NCBI GenBank assembly: GCA_033065855.1
Contig: JAVXUO010000077.1
Location: forward strand, 310,001 to 374,000
Source: Escallonia rubra
Taxonomy: Eukaryota; Streptophyta; Magnoliopsida; Escalloniales; Escalloniaceae
DNA length: 64,000 nt
Reading direction: 5' to 3'
Positions 1 to 12,859 of the stretch are shown piece after piece. The stretch's first letter is position 1. Every line of letters starts with the position of its first letter. The notes beneath the pieces are model-generated. The model saw nothing but the letters and a program-made list of their open reading frames with translations. It made no database searches and had not been told where the DNA came from. The position numbers and the translations under genes are program-made.

Positions 1-1160
1 GGCGCACTGATGCAAGAAAACGCAAGCAACTCTCTCAAAAGCTTAAGCTGTCAGGAAACATTAACTCATCCATTTCAAGGCCAGGATTCGTATCGCATTC
101 GAGCTCCATAGGTCCACTTCCGACCTAACATGCCACCCCAGGGTCCTACCTCCTGGGGCCTACTTCCCATTGTGTGGCCTTCTGACCTCGAAGGTCTGAT
201 TACTCACAGCAGGATTAATGCCCCTGCATGAGGAGACTTGATCCCGAGACGTAGAGCTCTGACCCAAAAGCTTAAGCTGTCAGGAAAAGGTGCAACTAAG
301 TCTTTTCAAGGCTAGGATCCTATCTTATTCAGCTGAAAGAGTGGTGCTATCAGATAACATGTGCTTTGACAGGGGAGAAAGGAAGAGAAGGATTAACGTA
401 GCCTACTATGATGATGATGATGATGAAAGCTAATTTGATCACAAGTGAGGATTTAATCAATAAAACAAAAAAGTTGAAAATAAATCGGTAAACTCTAAGA
501 AATCTTCCTGTTCCTAGATTGATTCATCTTGAAGTGGAAACGTTAATGTCATTTGTATTGGAGAGGGAAGTGAAAGCAGTTATTGAAAGCACGCCTAGGC
601 GCACTAATGCAAGACAATGCAAGCAACTCTTTCAAAAGCTTAAGCTGTCAGGAAACGTTAACTAATCCAATTCAAGGCCAGGATTCGTGTCACATTCAAG
701 CTCCATGGGTCCACTTTCGACCTAACATGCCACCCTAGGGTCCTACCTCCCGGGGCCTACTTCCCAGTGTATGGCCTTCTGACCTTGCAGGTCTGATCCC
801 TCCCAGCAGGATTAATGCCCCTTCATGAGGAGACTTGATCCCGAAGCTGTCAGGAAAAGGCGCGATTAACCCTTTTCAAGGCCAGGATCCTATCTTATTC
901 AAGGTCCATGGTCCTACGTTGTGGGTCCACTCCCCACCTTGCAGGCCACCGCAGGGTCTTACCTCGTAAGGGTTTCACCCTGTGGGGCCTACTGCCCACT
1001 TCCTGGCCCTCCCACCTCGCAGGGCTGATATCTGCCCAGCAGGATTAATGTCCCTGCCTTACCCAAGCCGCTTGGTTAGCGCCTCACCTAGCCCTTGGCG
1101 GAGCCCCTTTGTAAAAGCTGGTTCCTTCAGCCCAAGACGCGAGGCTTGCTTCAGGCCTGT
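1..1160. repeat. Intronic direct repeat, period about 597 bp
   Basis: Bases 1-345 recur at about 598-905 in the same orientation. Shared landmarks are AAAAGCTTAAGCTGTCAGGA (38 and 635), the GGCCAGGATTCG block, and GGGTCCTACCTCC followed by GGGGCCTACTTCCCA. Each copy also holds a shorter internal repeat beginning again at AAGCTGTCAGGAAAAGG (near 276 and 845). The block lies upstream of the first visible proteasome exon, so it is probably intronic. A short ATG microsatellite sits at 408-425 between the copies. No coding capacity is seen. Family unknown. Confidence 0.8.
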
Positions 1161-1466
1161 TTCGTAATCAGGGCATGTTTTTCACCAGCGGTTTAAAGGA
1201 ATTTTATCTGAAAAGACATGAGTTGTAAAGAAAGCGTGAAAAGCTTCCATATTGGAACTGAAATCTGTTTGTCAAAAGTTTTGGTCTTTTGTTATAGTTG
1301 CTCATGTATATTTTGCTTCCATCCAAATTAATGGTTTTTTATGCTTCTGTTGTGTACTTTCTTTGACGAATCACTGCAAAATTAACTGCAGTCTTTACAC
1401 GATCAATATATACTAGGCCAAGTATGCATGACAAATACTAAGCTCATGTAATTGCTTCTTGTACAG

Positions 1467-4400
1467 GTTTGGTCCCTATTTCTGCCAGCCTGTTATTGCT
1501 GGCTTAGGAGATGAAGACAAGCCCTTCATTTGCACAATGGACTCAATTGGAGCCAAGTATGTTGACTTTCTTCTCTTAGATGAGTTTCTTAATGCTTTCG
1601 TTGTTATCAGCAAGCAAAGGATCTTAGCCATTGCCTACTATCGAGATTTGGTCGTCACTTTTGCAGTGTCCAGTTTAACTTTATTGGCTTTACTCATGTG
1701 ATTAAAGCATGCATTAATTACATGAAATTTGTACTAAGATAAAAGTTCAATTCTTGTCACGTTGTTTCGTTGAGTTTGTTCTTGACTGCTTTTTTGTCTT
1801 TTAGATTTACAGTCTATCAATTGTACGGTTTTTCTTGGGTTTTGTTTCTCTTAATTGGCACCATAACACACTTCTCAGATTTCTAACTGTAGATAACTTA
1901 AAAAGAAGGATTATTTTCAATTTCTTAGGTCGGTCATACTCTGACAATTGATGTAGGAGTGTGCTTTTTGCATGGTCTTGACTCGAATAGAATTTGATTC
2001 AGTTTTTGCATGGAAGATTTCAGATATAATGAAGGATTTTGTTTTGGCCAATCTAAAAGATCTTATACAGAGAGAATGATACTCAGTCATATGGCTGAAA
2101 AATGTTGAAAGGGTTACGACTGAATTTGGGGATGGATTAGTGGAGGTTTAGCCTGATTGTAGACTTTTTGAACATTTAGGCTGCTGGATCTTGTGGATTG
2201 CTTATGGAAGATTTAGGGCAACAATTTGCAGATTAGATAGTTTTTACCATGGTAAAGCTTTAAGGTCTGAGGCTTTACTTGTCAAGAATAGAGATTTTGT
2301 TCTAAGACCAAATACTGGTTTCTATTGGGCAGCCCACAATGCCTAGGCAGTAGGGGCTTTTCCCCAAGCAAAGATTTTAAATTTAGATTTTGATTGATGA
2401 AATTATTAATCCTGGTCCAGAACCCATTCTCTTTCTTTCCATTTGCCTTACCGACAGCCACTATGATAGATCAAACTGTTCCTTGACGTCCGACCTTCAT
2501 ATTACGTCTCCATAACTAGAAAAAGTTCAAATCCACATCCAGAGCTCATGCAGTGCTCTAGGCAAGTTGAGTCTTCTCTCTGTTGTGGTAAAGGTTGAAC
2601 CCGTAGACCAGATCTGGACACGCTATTGGGGTCTTGATACCCGTCTCTGTTTCTAATTTCAAGATGTGCCAGGCACACCACCATACGAGCCACCACATGC
2701 CCCCCCCCCCCTGCCGGGCTGTCATCATACAAATAGATTTAGATCAAAAGTTCACATAAGCAAAAAGAAAGTTTCTAACCTGTGAGATCTAATGCATGAG
2801 CATACCTGGATGGCATTTTCTTCGATTTTTTTTGTTCTAAAGCAAACTCAAAGTTTCCAATACCATCCATATTTTGCTTATCAACTTTTAGATGCGGCCC
2901 AAATGGATGCGATTCTCTGTACATTTCGTATACTTTTGTGGGGTGGAGGGAGTGGGTTACTGGTGTCCGGTGGTGACTGATGAGTAAGTATTGGTTCTGG
3001 ACAGATTGAGTAGCAGGGAAGAAGAGGAAGAAAATTGAATATTTGACCAAGTGGGCGTTATTGTCCATCTAAACTTAAGAGAATACAATTAGCTTTGGCA
3101 AAAGCCCTTCTTCCTTTGGCAAAAGGGACTGCGTTCTATAATCTAGTTCGAAGTATTATGATGAAAAAGAACAGGGCCCTGAAAGATAAGAATAAGAAAG
3201 AGAAGGAATCTAATAGGTCTTCACAAATTTTGAGTCGCACCTAGCAGCATTAATGGAGTCTCCCTGTTAAAGAGAGCAACAATCTGCATAATGTCGTATT
3301 CTGTTAATTTGATAATTTGTCTCCGTGAATACTTGCTTTTTATGGAAGTACAGGCTACAAACAATACACACTTTAAGGTCTTCATAAGCATCGGAAGTGC
3401 ATTATTGAGTTATTTTTCCACCCCATTAACGTAATGCCAAATAAAACTGAAAGTGTGTTCTGCGTTTTTGTTCCAATACTAGAGGGTTGTAGAAAACGTG
3501 ATTATGGTTTTCCTGTTGTTTTTAACTATAGAAACTTTCGCAGAATACTGTCTCGTTCTTGCTATCTCAAGAGCGATAAAAGTCTGAAGTCATGTTTTTC
3601 ATGTACTTTTTGACCCTTGCTTCAAGCTTCTTTTGCTGTTGAAAAGTTACTCCCATATTTTGAGCCTTGCTTCAAGCTTGTCAGATGGTGGTTTTTGTAA
3701 TACAAATACGAGGGTTCTGCATTACATTGACACTAGTTTGCCTATTGAAAATATTTGTTTCTTCCAATTTTCTTATTGCAGGGAACTTGCAAAAGACTTC
3801 GTTGTTGCTGGCACTGCTTCAGAGTCCTTGTATGGTGCATGCGAGTCAATGTTCAAGCCTGACATGGTTTGTCGCTCTGCAACTTAATTTCACTTTAAGC
3901 AACAAAGTCTAAGCTTGATTGCCAGAACCTTGTCCTAGGGCCACATATCTCTCTGAGATTAAACCTTTCCTTAAATTCTAACACTTTTTTTTTTGATAAG
4001 TAAATTAAATTCTAACATGTTTTTAACAACGGAGCAACAATGAAAAGACAAATAATGAAAAATTATTGTGCTGGTGTGCTATGACAAGGATAGACCAGAT
4101 GTACGCTGATGCAGGACAGCGCAACTAACTCTCTCAAAAGCTTAAGCAGTTAGGAAAGGTGCAGCTTGTCCTCATAAGGTTACCTTCTTTCAAGGCTTGT
4201 AGTTTGGTCTCTCCCTTATGGGGGGTGCCTGGGCCACTGGCCACACCACTGTAGCGGGTCGTAGCTCGTAGGCTGCCCTGCCAACAGCATGGTTCAAAGT
4301 CTTGGTTAGCCAAGTTTGCGGTTTGGAATCGGTGTCGGTTGCGGCCAACTCGGCATCAATAACGGGTGATACACAACTTTAAGCTACTTATAGGCTCCAA

Positions 4401-7139
4401 AAAATATGTAAAAATAACAGTAATCATAACCCAACAAATAAATGTCTTTTACCTAAATTTAAATTAACATCACCCTCCTCTTTTGCATTATCATCATATA
4501 ACATTAAAGAACAAGCATAGTATAGTTCACAAAGTTTTAACCCAAAATTTCCGTATGTTTTAACTTGTTTGCAATTTAATAGTTTGGTTTCCTAAATCCT
4601 ATGAGAACGAGAGCCTGAAATTGTAGCAAAAATGTTAGTGAAATTGCAAGCAAGGTTAAGAATGAGATTCTTATTGGGTCGGAGAGCAGACGAGTGAGCT
4701 GATCCATTTTGGTTAGGAAATTAACTCCTAAGTAGGTTGGACTTTACAGGAGAGTGAATATTTAGCAATTTACTTATAAAAGCTCCTCCGAGCCTTAGAA
4801 CTTTAAGATGCCCCTGCCCCTGCCCTGCTTGTGCAGTACGCCAATCTCCTACACTCTTACGAATGAGCCCTTTTTGTCGATTTACACAATCATCCACTAA
4901 TTAGAAAATTATATCATTCATAAATGTTGTCAGAAGATCATTACATACAGTAAGTGTATAATCATGTACAAAATTACACGTTGCGGCAGTATTCTTGTGA
5001 TATGTGGTTATAGTTTCTTTATTCACGATTTATTTTTATTATTTGCTCTTGTGAACAAAGGGTAAAAACTAAAGGTTTGCTTCAGTAAAATTAGAGATGA
5101 AGTTGGCCTGGGTACTCGGTAGAAAACAAGGAGATGATTAGTATGTTGCTATGCCTTAAATAAGTTGTGTAATGAACACGATGTGGTTATGATTAAACTT
5201 GGATTGAAATGAACAAGATGCCATTAATGAGCTAATGAGATGACAAAAGTACCATTAGTGGTATCATCCAAACTGAGTCTTATAGTGGCATTCTGTAAAT
5301 CCATGAGATTGTTAGGGCAAAATTGGAATAGATGGATTGAGGCAGTGGGTATTCTTCTCCTTCGCTTTGCCATCTTCAATAGATACTCCCTCTATTTCAC
5401 AGGTTGTCCCCTTCACTTTTTTGGGGATAGATGTCGAACATGTATACGTTGACTTCACTCATTGTTTTTGCCCTAGTTTGACTTATTTGATCTGTAATTG
5501 CTATTTGAGTTCACTTCAATGTTCAGAAGTTCGACTTCTAACATGGAATCTGCATGGTAAAAACAACAAAGGGAGTCATATACGTGAAGAGCAAGGAGCC
5601 GATGCTCTCTTTCCTATAAGTGGGGTAATAGTTTGTCCCTTTTAATAGTGTGTCCTCTGTGAGCAAGGCTTCTCACATCTAACCCTCCTCAGACACTGCA
5701 GGGACAGGGGCCTCTTGTTCTAGGCTGTCATTCCTAGTTGCACGTGTTGTCTCCTTGTTTTAGTCAAGTTCTGGACACTGTAGAAGCATCATAAATTGAT
5801 TTATTTCTGTATTTGAGCTCACAAGACAAAACTACAGGATGGCTCCAAAACGCATTAGGCACTTAGGCTTGTCGCCTTGACAAAAATACGCGTGTTATTA
5901 CTCGTGCACGTTTGCGTTGTTCTAGCACTGTTATGTCGCTTCCTTTCGCTTCCTTTCCTGGGGTGTGGGACAGGGATTGAGAGCTGGTTGTGGGTGGGAT
6001 AACTCGGTCAATGAGCGGCAGTCATGCCTGTTTTTCCTGTTCATGTACCTGTCTTGGGACACTTGTTCTGAAGTTAATTTCTTGGTATAGCAAGTTCTTT
6101 ATATATGTCAACAGTTGTTCTATAGTTCTCTATTTTATGCCTTGCAGGAACCTGAAGAGTTGTTTGAGACGATCTCTCAAGCATTGCTATCATCTGTAGA
6201 TCGTGACTGTTTGAGTGGCTGGGGAGGACATGTCTACGTTGTGTAAGCAATTTATTACTCCTTTTTTCAGCATTATTTCTGGAAGCATGGCCACAATTTC
6301 TTTTTGCAACATGTACATTAGCACGTACAACAACGAAGCTCGTAGTGTATATGCTCTCAGTTACCTTTACAAGAGTCTATTTGACGAGTTGGATCATGTA
6401 CTTTGGCAGTGTGTTGCATTGTTTGGTGAAGATGGAGGAAAAGAAAGGAAAATATTGCCTTAGGTTTCGAGTTTTATTTCCTAAGCAGTCAAAATGAACC
6501 TCTGGTCTCTGTTTGATAACTGACAGTTTTAGGTTGTAATTCAGTATGCATGGTACTTATAAGCTTCCAGTGTTATAGCGTAAACTACTGAAGGATTTTG
6601 TTTACATAAGGAATGAAGCTGACGTTCGATTCCCAAGAAAGCCTGGAGGTTGCGTGCGAACCATCCCCTCCCCAAATTTGTGTAATCCTGGGATCTTGGG
6701 CCTATCTAGAAAACTACCGCTGAAACTTGCAGCTTAAGATGATTGATTTGCATCGAGGAGTTCAAGATTTTATATGCAACCCTAGGATGGGCTTTTAAAG
6801 CCTTGGACCTTTTTTTGTTTTCCATTGTGGAAGTTCGACGTGCGTAGTGAATTGCTAGCTTTAGCAACTCAAGCACCTCAATCAAGGAGCCTAAGCTTTT
6901 ACATCTTTCTTCTTGATATCATTTTCTCTGTGGCACACTGATGCGACGATTTTTTCCACGATTTATGCCCTACTTTTTACTTAATGATTTTATTGCTTCT
7001 GGAATGCTGAAATTCACCGTTGTTACAATGTCCAGATATACATTCCCTTTTGTTCTTGCTGAAAGTATTTCTTATTTTGATTTGGTGCAGTACACCGACA
7101 GAAGTAACTGAAAGGATCTTGAAAGGGCGGATGGACTGA
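1467..7139 (+). CDS. PBC1: 20S proteasome subunit beta type-3 (3' half, four exons)
   Basis: Beta-3 is a non-catalytic subunit of the beta ring of the 20S proteasome core, acting in cytosol and nucleus. Four exons join in one frame: 1467-1556 (FGPYFCQPVIAGLGDEDKPF..), 3782-3866 (ELAKDFVVAGTASESLYGAC..), 6148-6242 (EPEELFETISQALLSSVDRD..) and 7091-7139 (TPTEVTERILKGRMD, then TGA at 7137-7139). All three introns begin GT and end AG: 1557-3781, 3867-6147 and 6243-7090. The first visible exon starts with the last base of a split Arg codon. The joined product is about 105 residues, matching the C-terminal half of the roughly 204-residue plant protein. The N-terminal exons are not visible and should lie upstream of the window. 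No stop or frameshift is seen, so the gene looks functional. The symbol follows Arabidopsis usage; the paralogue cannot be decided here. Confidence 0.95.
4103..4330. repeat. Third, diverged copy of the 597-bp repeat family
   Basis: In the second visible proteasome intron, the stretch from CGCTGATGCAGGACAGCGCA through CTCTCAAAAGCTTAAGCAGT resembles the start of the units at 1 and 598, then diverges. It shows that the family is dispersed as well as tandem. The rest of this intron (3867-6147) holds no other recognisable feature apart from a weak Stowaway-like string near 5385. Confidence 0.6.
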
Positions 7140-8003
7140 GTTTTTCACTTGGAGCTGCATCGATCTCAGTTAGTTACTTGTTCTAATTTACTTCATGTAC
7201 TGGTAAATGGTAAGAAGTGGATTCCTAGGCTCATTTGAGATCGAATGTTAAAGACATTTATACACCATCTCGCCATTTGGCCAGTGTCAGAAACATATTG
7301 CGAAAAGCCTAAGCTGTGTCAAGAAATTACAGATGCCTTCGAAACGGATAATCTGCCCCTTCAGAGACAATTTATCACTTCTATTTCAGCTTCAAATATG
7401 AACCAGTACACTCCACGGATTGGATTTATCATATCCCACATTGCAAGTCTTACGCATATTTTTCACGCTTCTCTGTTCTAGGTAATTGATGCCACAAACA
7501 TCAACTCTGGCACGCAGCACCCCTGGGATAAAAGTTTACTGGACATCATTAATGCTTTAAATTATAGCTCTCCTTTGAACTATTGCTGTCCTTTACGGTT
7601 GCAAATGAACGAGTACTTGTCTCGTTGAAGAGAGCGAGAGCTCGAGCTCGTCTTCAATAATTCTGGTCACGTGTAAGCGTGGTAGTCACGAGCTCTAAAT
7701 CCATGTCTGAACTCGCGCTTGCCAAATTTACCTGAACACGAGCTTTCGTCTCAGCTCTGTGAAATGGAAAAACATTTTGGACAAGGTAATCCAAAATTTC
7801 AAATCAAAACACTAATTTCTGATTAAACAACATGAAAAAATGCCTTAAAACAACAAAAACAAGCCTGAAGCATCTAAAAAACTTTGAAGTCAGACCAAGT
7901 TTTGGGGAATTACTGCCATCGTATGTGGAACGTTAGTATCTATACACTTTCAAACCCCAACACCACTCCAACACCGCTGATTGTCTTAACTACGACACAA
8001 TAG
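7140..8003 (+). other. 3' UTR and downstream spacer of the proteasome gene
   Basis: This follows the TGA stop directly. A 3' UTR must lie here, but no clear polyadenylation signal could be fixed. A GAGCGAGAGCTCGAGCTCGT near-palindrome lies near 7631. Nothing else is recognised. Confidence 0.5.
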
Positions 8004-8206
8004 GCTACAAATGTCAAAGGGCTGGACTTGGGTCGGCCCAGGCCGGGCCTCTGGGCTTTCCCAAAAAAGACGGTTGGGCCAGGTCGGGCCTAATAAAAAA
8101 ATTTTAAATTTTTTTTGATGAAATTTTTTTTTATGGTAAAATTAAAATTTAAATAAATTTGTTCATAGACCCTCACTTTTAATCCGGGCTTGGGACCGGC
8201 TGCTTA
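8004..8206. mobile_element. hAT terminal fragment (relic)
   Basis: The start CTACAAATGTCAAAGGGC is a decayed form of the terminus of the intact hAT element at 53977. It is followed by the same GGGCCGGGCC-like subterminal sequence. Bases 8162-8203 (GTTCATAGACCCTC to CCGGGCTTGGGACCGGCTGC) match the intact element near 54518-54560. The intervening sequence is shortened and the transposase and opposite end are missing. No target duplication was found. Confidence 0.75.
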
Positions 8207-9480
8207 CACATCATTCAATAATATAAAAAGTCATTTAATTCTTCCATGAGCTATGAGAAGAAGGGGATTTCACACTTGTGATATTTTTAGGCTAATTGGC
8301 TTTTACAAATATTATTGAATGCTGTGTAATGACTAATAGCAGGCGGAACACTATTGGCATCAAAGGAAGAGTAGTTATATTGATCATGTCGGTATGACTC
8401 CGAGGAGTGAGACTACCGACTACAAGTGTGAGGTAACCATTAGCATCGCTTGTTGATTGACCACTAGTAGTCATCGTTTCAAGGCTTAGCCACTTTAACT
8501 CTAGTACGGAAATTGCTGAAACACTAAGTGAAGGTTTCAAGGCAATGTCACTTTCATGATGCTTGATATTCTATCTTTGCCCAACTTTGCATTAGTATTA
8601 CTGTTATTTTTATTAAAATAAGTGGGGGATAGTTGCAGTATTTTAATAAAAATAATTATTTTGTTAAGGATTTATTGTGGGTGTTACAAATTTTTTATTT
8701 TTCTCATAAAATACTATAATTTTCTTATTGAAGATGGGAAGTAATTAGCTATTGACTATCATTACTCTAGCTGTTAGAAGGCATGGCATAATTCTTATGG
8801 GTAGCCACCCGGTTGGACTAAAGGTCAAGTATTGAGAGAGTAATGGCTTTGGATTTGGTAGCCATGATATTGCCTTTAACCGTTACATATGGTTCTATAT
8901 TATTGTTGGTGCTCTCTCATTTTTGATTGATGCCTTTTACCCAACATTGGTTGATGGTTAACTAACCATGTTTTTTGGGTTTAAAAATATTTTTGTGCTT
9001 ACCAAAGAATGATACTTAGATAAGGCATACGAAATTGGTGTTCTTTGTGAAATTGTTTGGTGGATGTGATTAATGTTTTGAAAGGGAATTCTTTTACTAA
9101 GTGTTTGCCTCCGAAAGAAATTTACCTTTGCACAATGTTCGTAGCTTCTTTTACTTGCATGAGATGTCTAGGTTTATTTAATACATATGTTTTGATAGGT
9201 ATTGATTTATATGTGTAGCTATACTTTGTACAAGCTAATGTCTATGTATATTTGGTAATACTTTGAGTCATTAACAGTTAATAAAAAAGTCTATGTAGCT
9301 TAAAGTATGCTTTATTCATAGCATTATTGTCTTCTCTTTAAATTGGCATGATGGTGCTGGAGACTTGGTTGGAGTAAGTCGTTCATCAACATTACTATTG
9401 CTAACATTTTTTGTTTGAAAGAAAGAATCAATTGTGCGTGGCTTTGACTTTCCCATCTACAAAAGCATATTATAATTAGC
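8207..9480. other. Unannotated AT-rich spacer
   Basis: Only short ORFs without recognisable domains are present. No TIRs, LTR boundary or RNA gene was seen. Confidence 0.5.
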
Positions 9481-9680
9481 TTAACTATTGAATACGTTAA
9501 ATGGTTAGTAAATTGCTCAGTTCGTGTTTTTTCATAACTATTGAATATGTTAATACTATAAGAATTAAACTAATGAATAGCGTAACTATTGACATAGCGT
9601 AACAATTAAATACGTTAATACTATAATTAGCGTAACTATTGAATTTGTTAATACTCCAAGAATTAAACTAAAAACAAAAG
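9481..9680. repeat. AT-rich degenerate tandem repeat, about 50-bp unit
   Basis: The motif TAACTATTGAAT..GTTAATACTATAA recurs near 9481, 9536, 9582 and 9632. Two of these are followed by AAGAATTAAACTAA. The copies differ by small changes. No coding potential. Confidence 0.6.
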
Positions 9681-9799
9681 AACTCACCTTGATCAATTCG
9701 TATTTTTTCGTAATCCGGAGATTTAGAATTTGAGATTTGGAAGAATGAGAACGAAGAAGATTATGACCGGCCGGTGACACAAAGAATAAAGAATATAAC

Positions 9800-9951
9800 A
9801 AAAAGAAACCCTGATTAATTAGTTACGATATAATGGCATTTTCGTAAATATGTGAAATGTGAGTATCTATTATTGAAATAACTAAATAGAAAAAATTCCA
9901 AAAAGTTAGGGGGTGCCGTTCCACCCCCCCCCCCCCCCCCCCCCGGGGGGG
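9800..9951. repeat. Dispersed hAT-like end fragment with C20-G7 tract
   Basis: The segment ending GTTAGGGGGTGCCGTTCC resembles, in inverted orientation, the sequence at about 60040-60160, which contains GGGGCCACGGCACCCCCTTA. It is followed by 20 C (9925-9944) and 7 G (9945-9951). It is probably the edge of an old DNA transposon; no TIR pair or target duplication could be fixed. Confidence 0.45.
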
Positions 9952-10564
9952 TCAGGCAAGAGCTCCGCCTTTGTTGGACGTATTTGTTTGGTAGTAGCAT
10001 ATGGTGCCTTGTTATTGGCCGTCGACGTTGATATTAAAGATGAGTAACGGCATGTCAGATCCCCCTGGTTATTGCAAAAGTTTTCATTTAGTGGGCTAGC
10101 ATACTTGGTTTTTGTGATATGAGATTGCCTTTTTACATCTCACACTGTGCTAGTTTCAAGATTGTATGAATAAAAAATATGTACTGGGAAAATATTTTTA
10201 GGACATTATCAGGGAAGCCATCAGTTCACCAGGTACATCTTCTAGCTATAATTCGAAAGACTCCTTTCTCCGGCTCTTAACTCTACATCAAACCTATTCT
10301 TTGGTATCATTTACTACTACTCATCTGCGGGTTTTCATATCAGTGCGCAAGATTTCTCTCGTTTCTTTCCATCCAAACCATGTAAACTGCCAAAGATAAA
10401 AGTCAATTTATAAAGAAAATTGAAGTATTCTAGACTTGCCGAATACGCTTATGGGCAAACACGTATTACATATAGGAAAAAAAATCACGTAACGAAACTC
10501 TAGAGTCTCATTGTTACTTCACATGCTACTGAACATCATTTTGTGAACCCAATCTATATTTCCA
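9952..10564. other. Unannotated spacer
   Basis: No ORF of note, no repeat unit and no RNA gene recognised. Confidence 0.45.
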
Positions 10565-10770
10565 CTACCCAAGAGTCATTTTCTCTCAATCTAGCTAGCT
10601 ATGGAGAAAAGATGAGAAGGTTGAGAGATGGGTATCTCTCTCTTCTATACGCTGTTCATTGGTTTTTTTAGCCAAGAGACATCTCATTTGTAATATCTCA
10701 CAGAGAAATGCTATTAGCACATAACCCTTAAGAGCTTTTGATATTCATTGATGTTACACCTATTACCCAC
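10565..10770. repeat. Left copy of a 200-bp direct repeat flanking the retroelement nest
   Basis: ATTTTCTCTCAATCTA, then TATGGAGAAAA, AGCCAAGAGACAT and AATATCTCACA occur here and again in the same order at 53128-53336. This copy ends immediately before the TG that opens the old LTR at 10771. It may be a dispersed repeat or part of the original insertion target. Confidence 0.6.
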
Positions 10771-11024
10771 TGTAGACACCCATTTTTTGTTGTCATTTTA
10801 ATTAGGTAGTTATTGAACTTTATTATCAATTAGAGTTTATTATTAAGGGTTAGGCCTGCTAATATAACTTAATCAATTTAATTCGGTCCAGTCCAATCTA
10901 GCAATCCAGTTTAGTTGTCCCGTCCAACCTAGTGGTCCAGTCAGTAATTGGGCTCAGTCCAACTATGTCAGTCCAGCCTAAGTGTAGATTGTGATTTGTT
11001 AAGAAGATTTTTAAGAATTACTTG
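10771..11024 (+). repeat. Element 2 5' LTR, left part
   Basis: It starts TGTAGACACCC, like the complete LTR copy at 34493-35682 read in reverse. It contains several GGTCCAGTCCA-type repeats and stops at ACTTG (11020-11024), where element 1 inserted. The sequence resumes at the second ACTTG (26145-26149) and continues as LTR to 27042. Confidence 0.85.
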
Positions 11025-12370
11025 TGTAGGCACCTCAATTTTGTAGGCATTTTTTGATTAATTAAGTAGTGGGCTTTATTATTTATTAAAATGCATTATT
11101 AGGCATGGGCTTGGTGATGTAATTAAATTATTTCATCCAGTCTAGTAATATTTAATTAATTTGGTCTAGTTTAATTGTCAAGTCCAACCTTTCTAGTTTA
11201 ATCGTCCAATCCAGTCCATTGCATGTCAAGTTCGTCAGTCCAGTCCATGTAGATTAATTCTGGTCCATGGTTTAGGTTATCTTGATTAACGTAATTTGTT
11301 TAGATGATTTTAGGAAAATAATCCATAATCTATCCTTGATGCAGAGATCAAATCAATCCATTTTATGGTTAAGAAATGACTTATCCCAACTCTGGTACAT
11401 TTGTGATTTCAGAGATAACTTACCGAAATTAGGGTCTGGTAATTAATGGCTCGAAATTTGAAAAAAATATTTTTAATAAATGGGGTGAATCGGCTGGTTT
11501 TTGACTAATCGATTGGTTATTGACTTTTGTCAACTTGCGACTTTATCACTTATTCTGACTTATCTCCAGCCATGCAGATTGACATTTCCAATCTAATCAG
11601 ATTCTGCGACCCTAAGCACTATAAAAAGGGGTCTTGGCCTCCACTTTGGGGGTCTGACATCAAGTCAATTTTCTATGCTTATTCTCTTTAGAGTTTGCAC
11701 GCCATTTCCTCGTAAAGTGACGTCCAATCTCTCTCTCGAGAATCTTAGCCATCCAAATCACCTAAAAAACGTCACTTTGTTCTTTGCGTCGTGGATCTAA
11801 CGGCGAGCATCCTCGAGTCATCAAGGCAAGTTGCATCTCAAGATAACTTTTATTAAGCTTTCATAGGATATAAATCATATAGACTATCTCCCTTTTCTGT
11901 AGTCACATTTCATTTAAAAATAGTAAGATAATTATTTTCATATTCTTTGTCTAAGTCTAAGTCCCCAATTGTAAACTACCTTCCATAGGAACAGTGTCGA
12001 ACAACAGTGATTTTGCTTCCGATTAGTACGATCGGATACGTAGGCCACTAGACCCCAGCTGTTGAGTTCAAGCCAAAAATAAATAAAAATAAACTTAGGG
12101 TGAGTCTTATTATATTTTTACATGCTACGTGTTCTTTAGGCCAAAGATCTTTAAAAATGAAGTAGAAACCGAAAGGGCGCAACGGGTGACTAACACCTTC
12201 CCGTTGCGTAACTTAATCCCAGACCCCTCTTTTGGTTTTAATAGACTAGTCGTCCTCTTGGACACTTTTAAGTCATTTTTAGGTTTTTCTTATTTTCCTC
12301 AAATTAAATAAGATGGCGACTCCCGAAAATCAATTTGTTCGGGGATTTTTTTCCGAGGCAGTGCGCCACT
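11025..12370 (+). repeat. Element 1 5' LTR
   Basis: It starts TGTAGGCACCTC and ends near GCGCCACTA, about 1.35 kb. It aligns through its length with 22432-26144 after removal of the insertion there, and in reverse with 34493-35682. It contains a TATA box and the conserved 3' block around AAATTAAATAAGATGGCGAC. Confidence 0.9.
11620..11627 (+). promoter_or_regulatory. LTR TATA box
   Basis: TATAAAAA followed by GGGGTC, about 595 bp into the 5' LTR of element 1. It is conserved as TATAAAAA at 25389-25396 in the 3' LTR and as TATAAATA at 26443-26450 in element 2's LTR. This is the likely retroelement promoter core. Confidence 0.65.
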
Positions 12371-12859
12371 AAAAACACTAAAATGACTAGACTTCAAAAG
12401 TTTTTCTTGGTTTTTGGCCTTATTTTTTTCTTGTATTTTTCCGTGGTATGTACAATGTGACATAATTATGGTACAAGCGCTTCTATTTCCATACTTCACT
12501 TACACGCACGTCTCTCCGCGACCCACTCGAGGCCCTTGGTCCTCCCGTGCTCAAGGCGATCTCTCAATCAAGTTCTCAACTCCACGTGCCTCGTACTAAA
12601 GATTCCTTCTGGTTTCTTGGTGTATTAAACAACATGTATACGTACTAGTGATCCCCCATTATCAACTTCATAGTTACAGGTGGGAGGTATATCGTACAGT
12701 TGAGCCAATGGAATGACCTTTACACTGGTGTTATAAAAAGAAAAATTCACACCCAGACTATTGAGCTTTTTGCCCTTTGTTGAGAGAATACATGTATTTG
12801 TCTATGGCATGTTGGCAGGGAAACCACCAGCATTCTATAAGCTAAACTGGTAATTTTGT

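Noticed and set aside
5380-5405. Stowaway MITE end (TACTCCCTCTATTTCA)
   Set aside because: Only one end was seen; no inverted partner within 400 bp.
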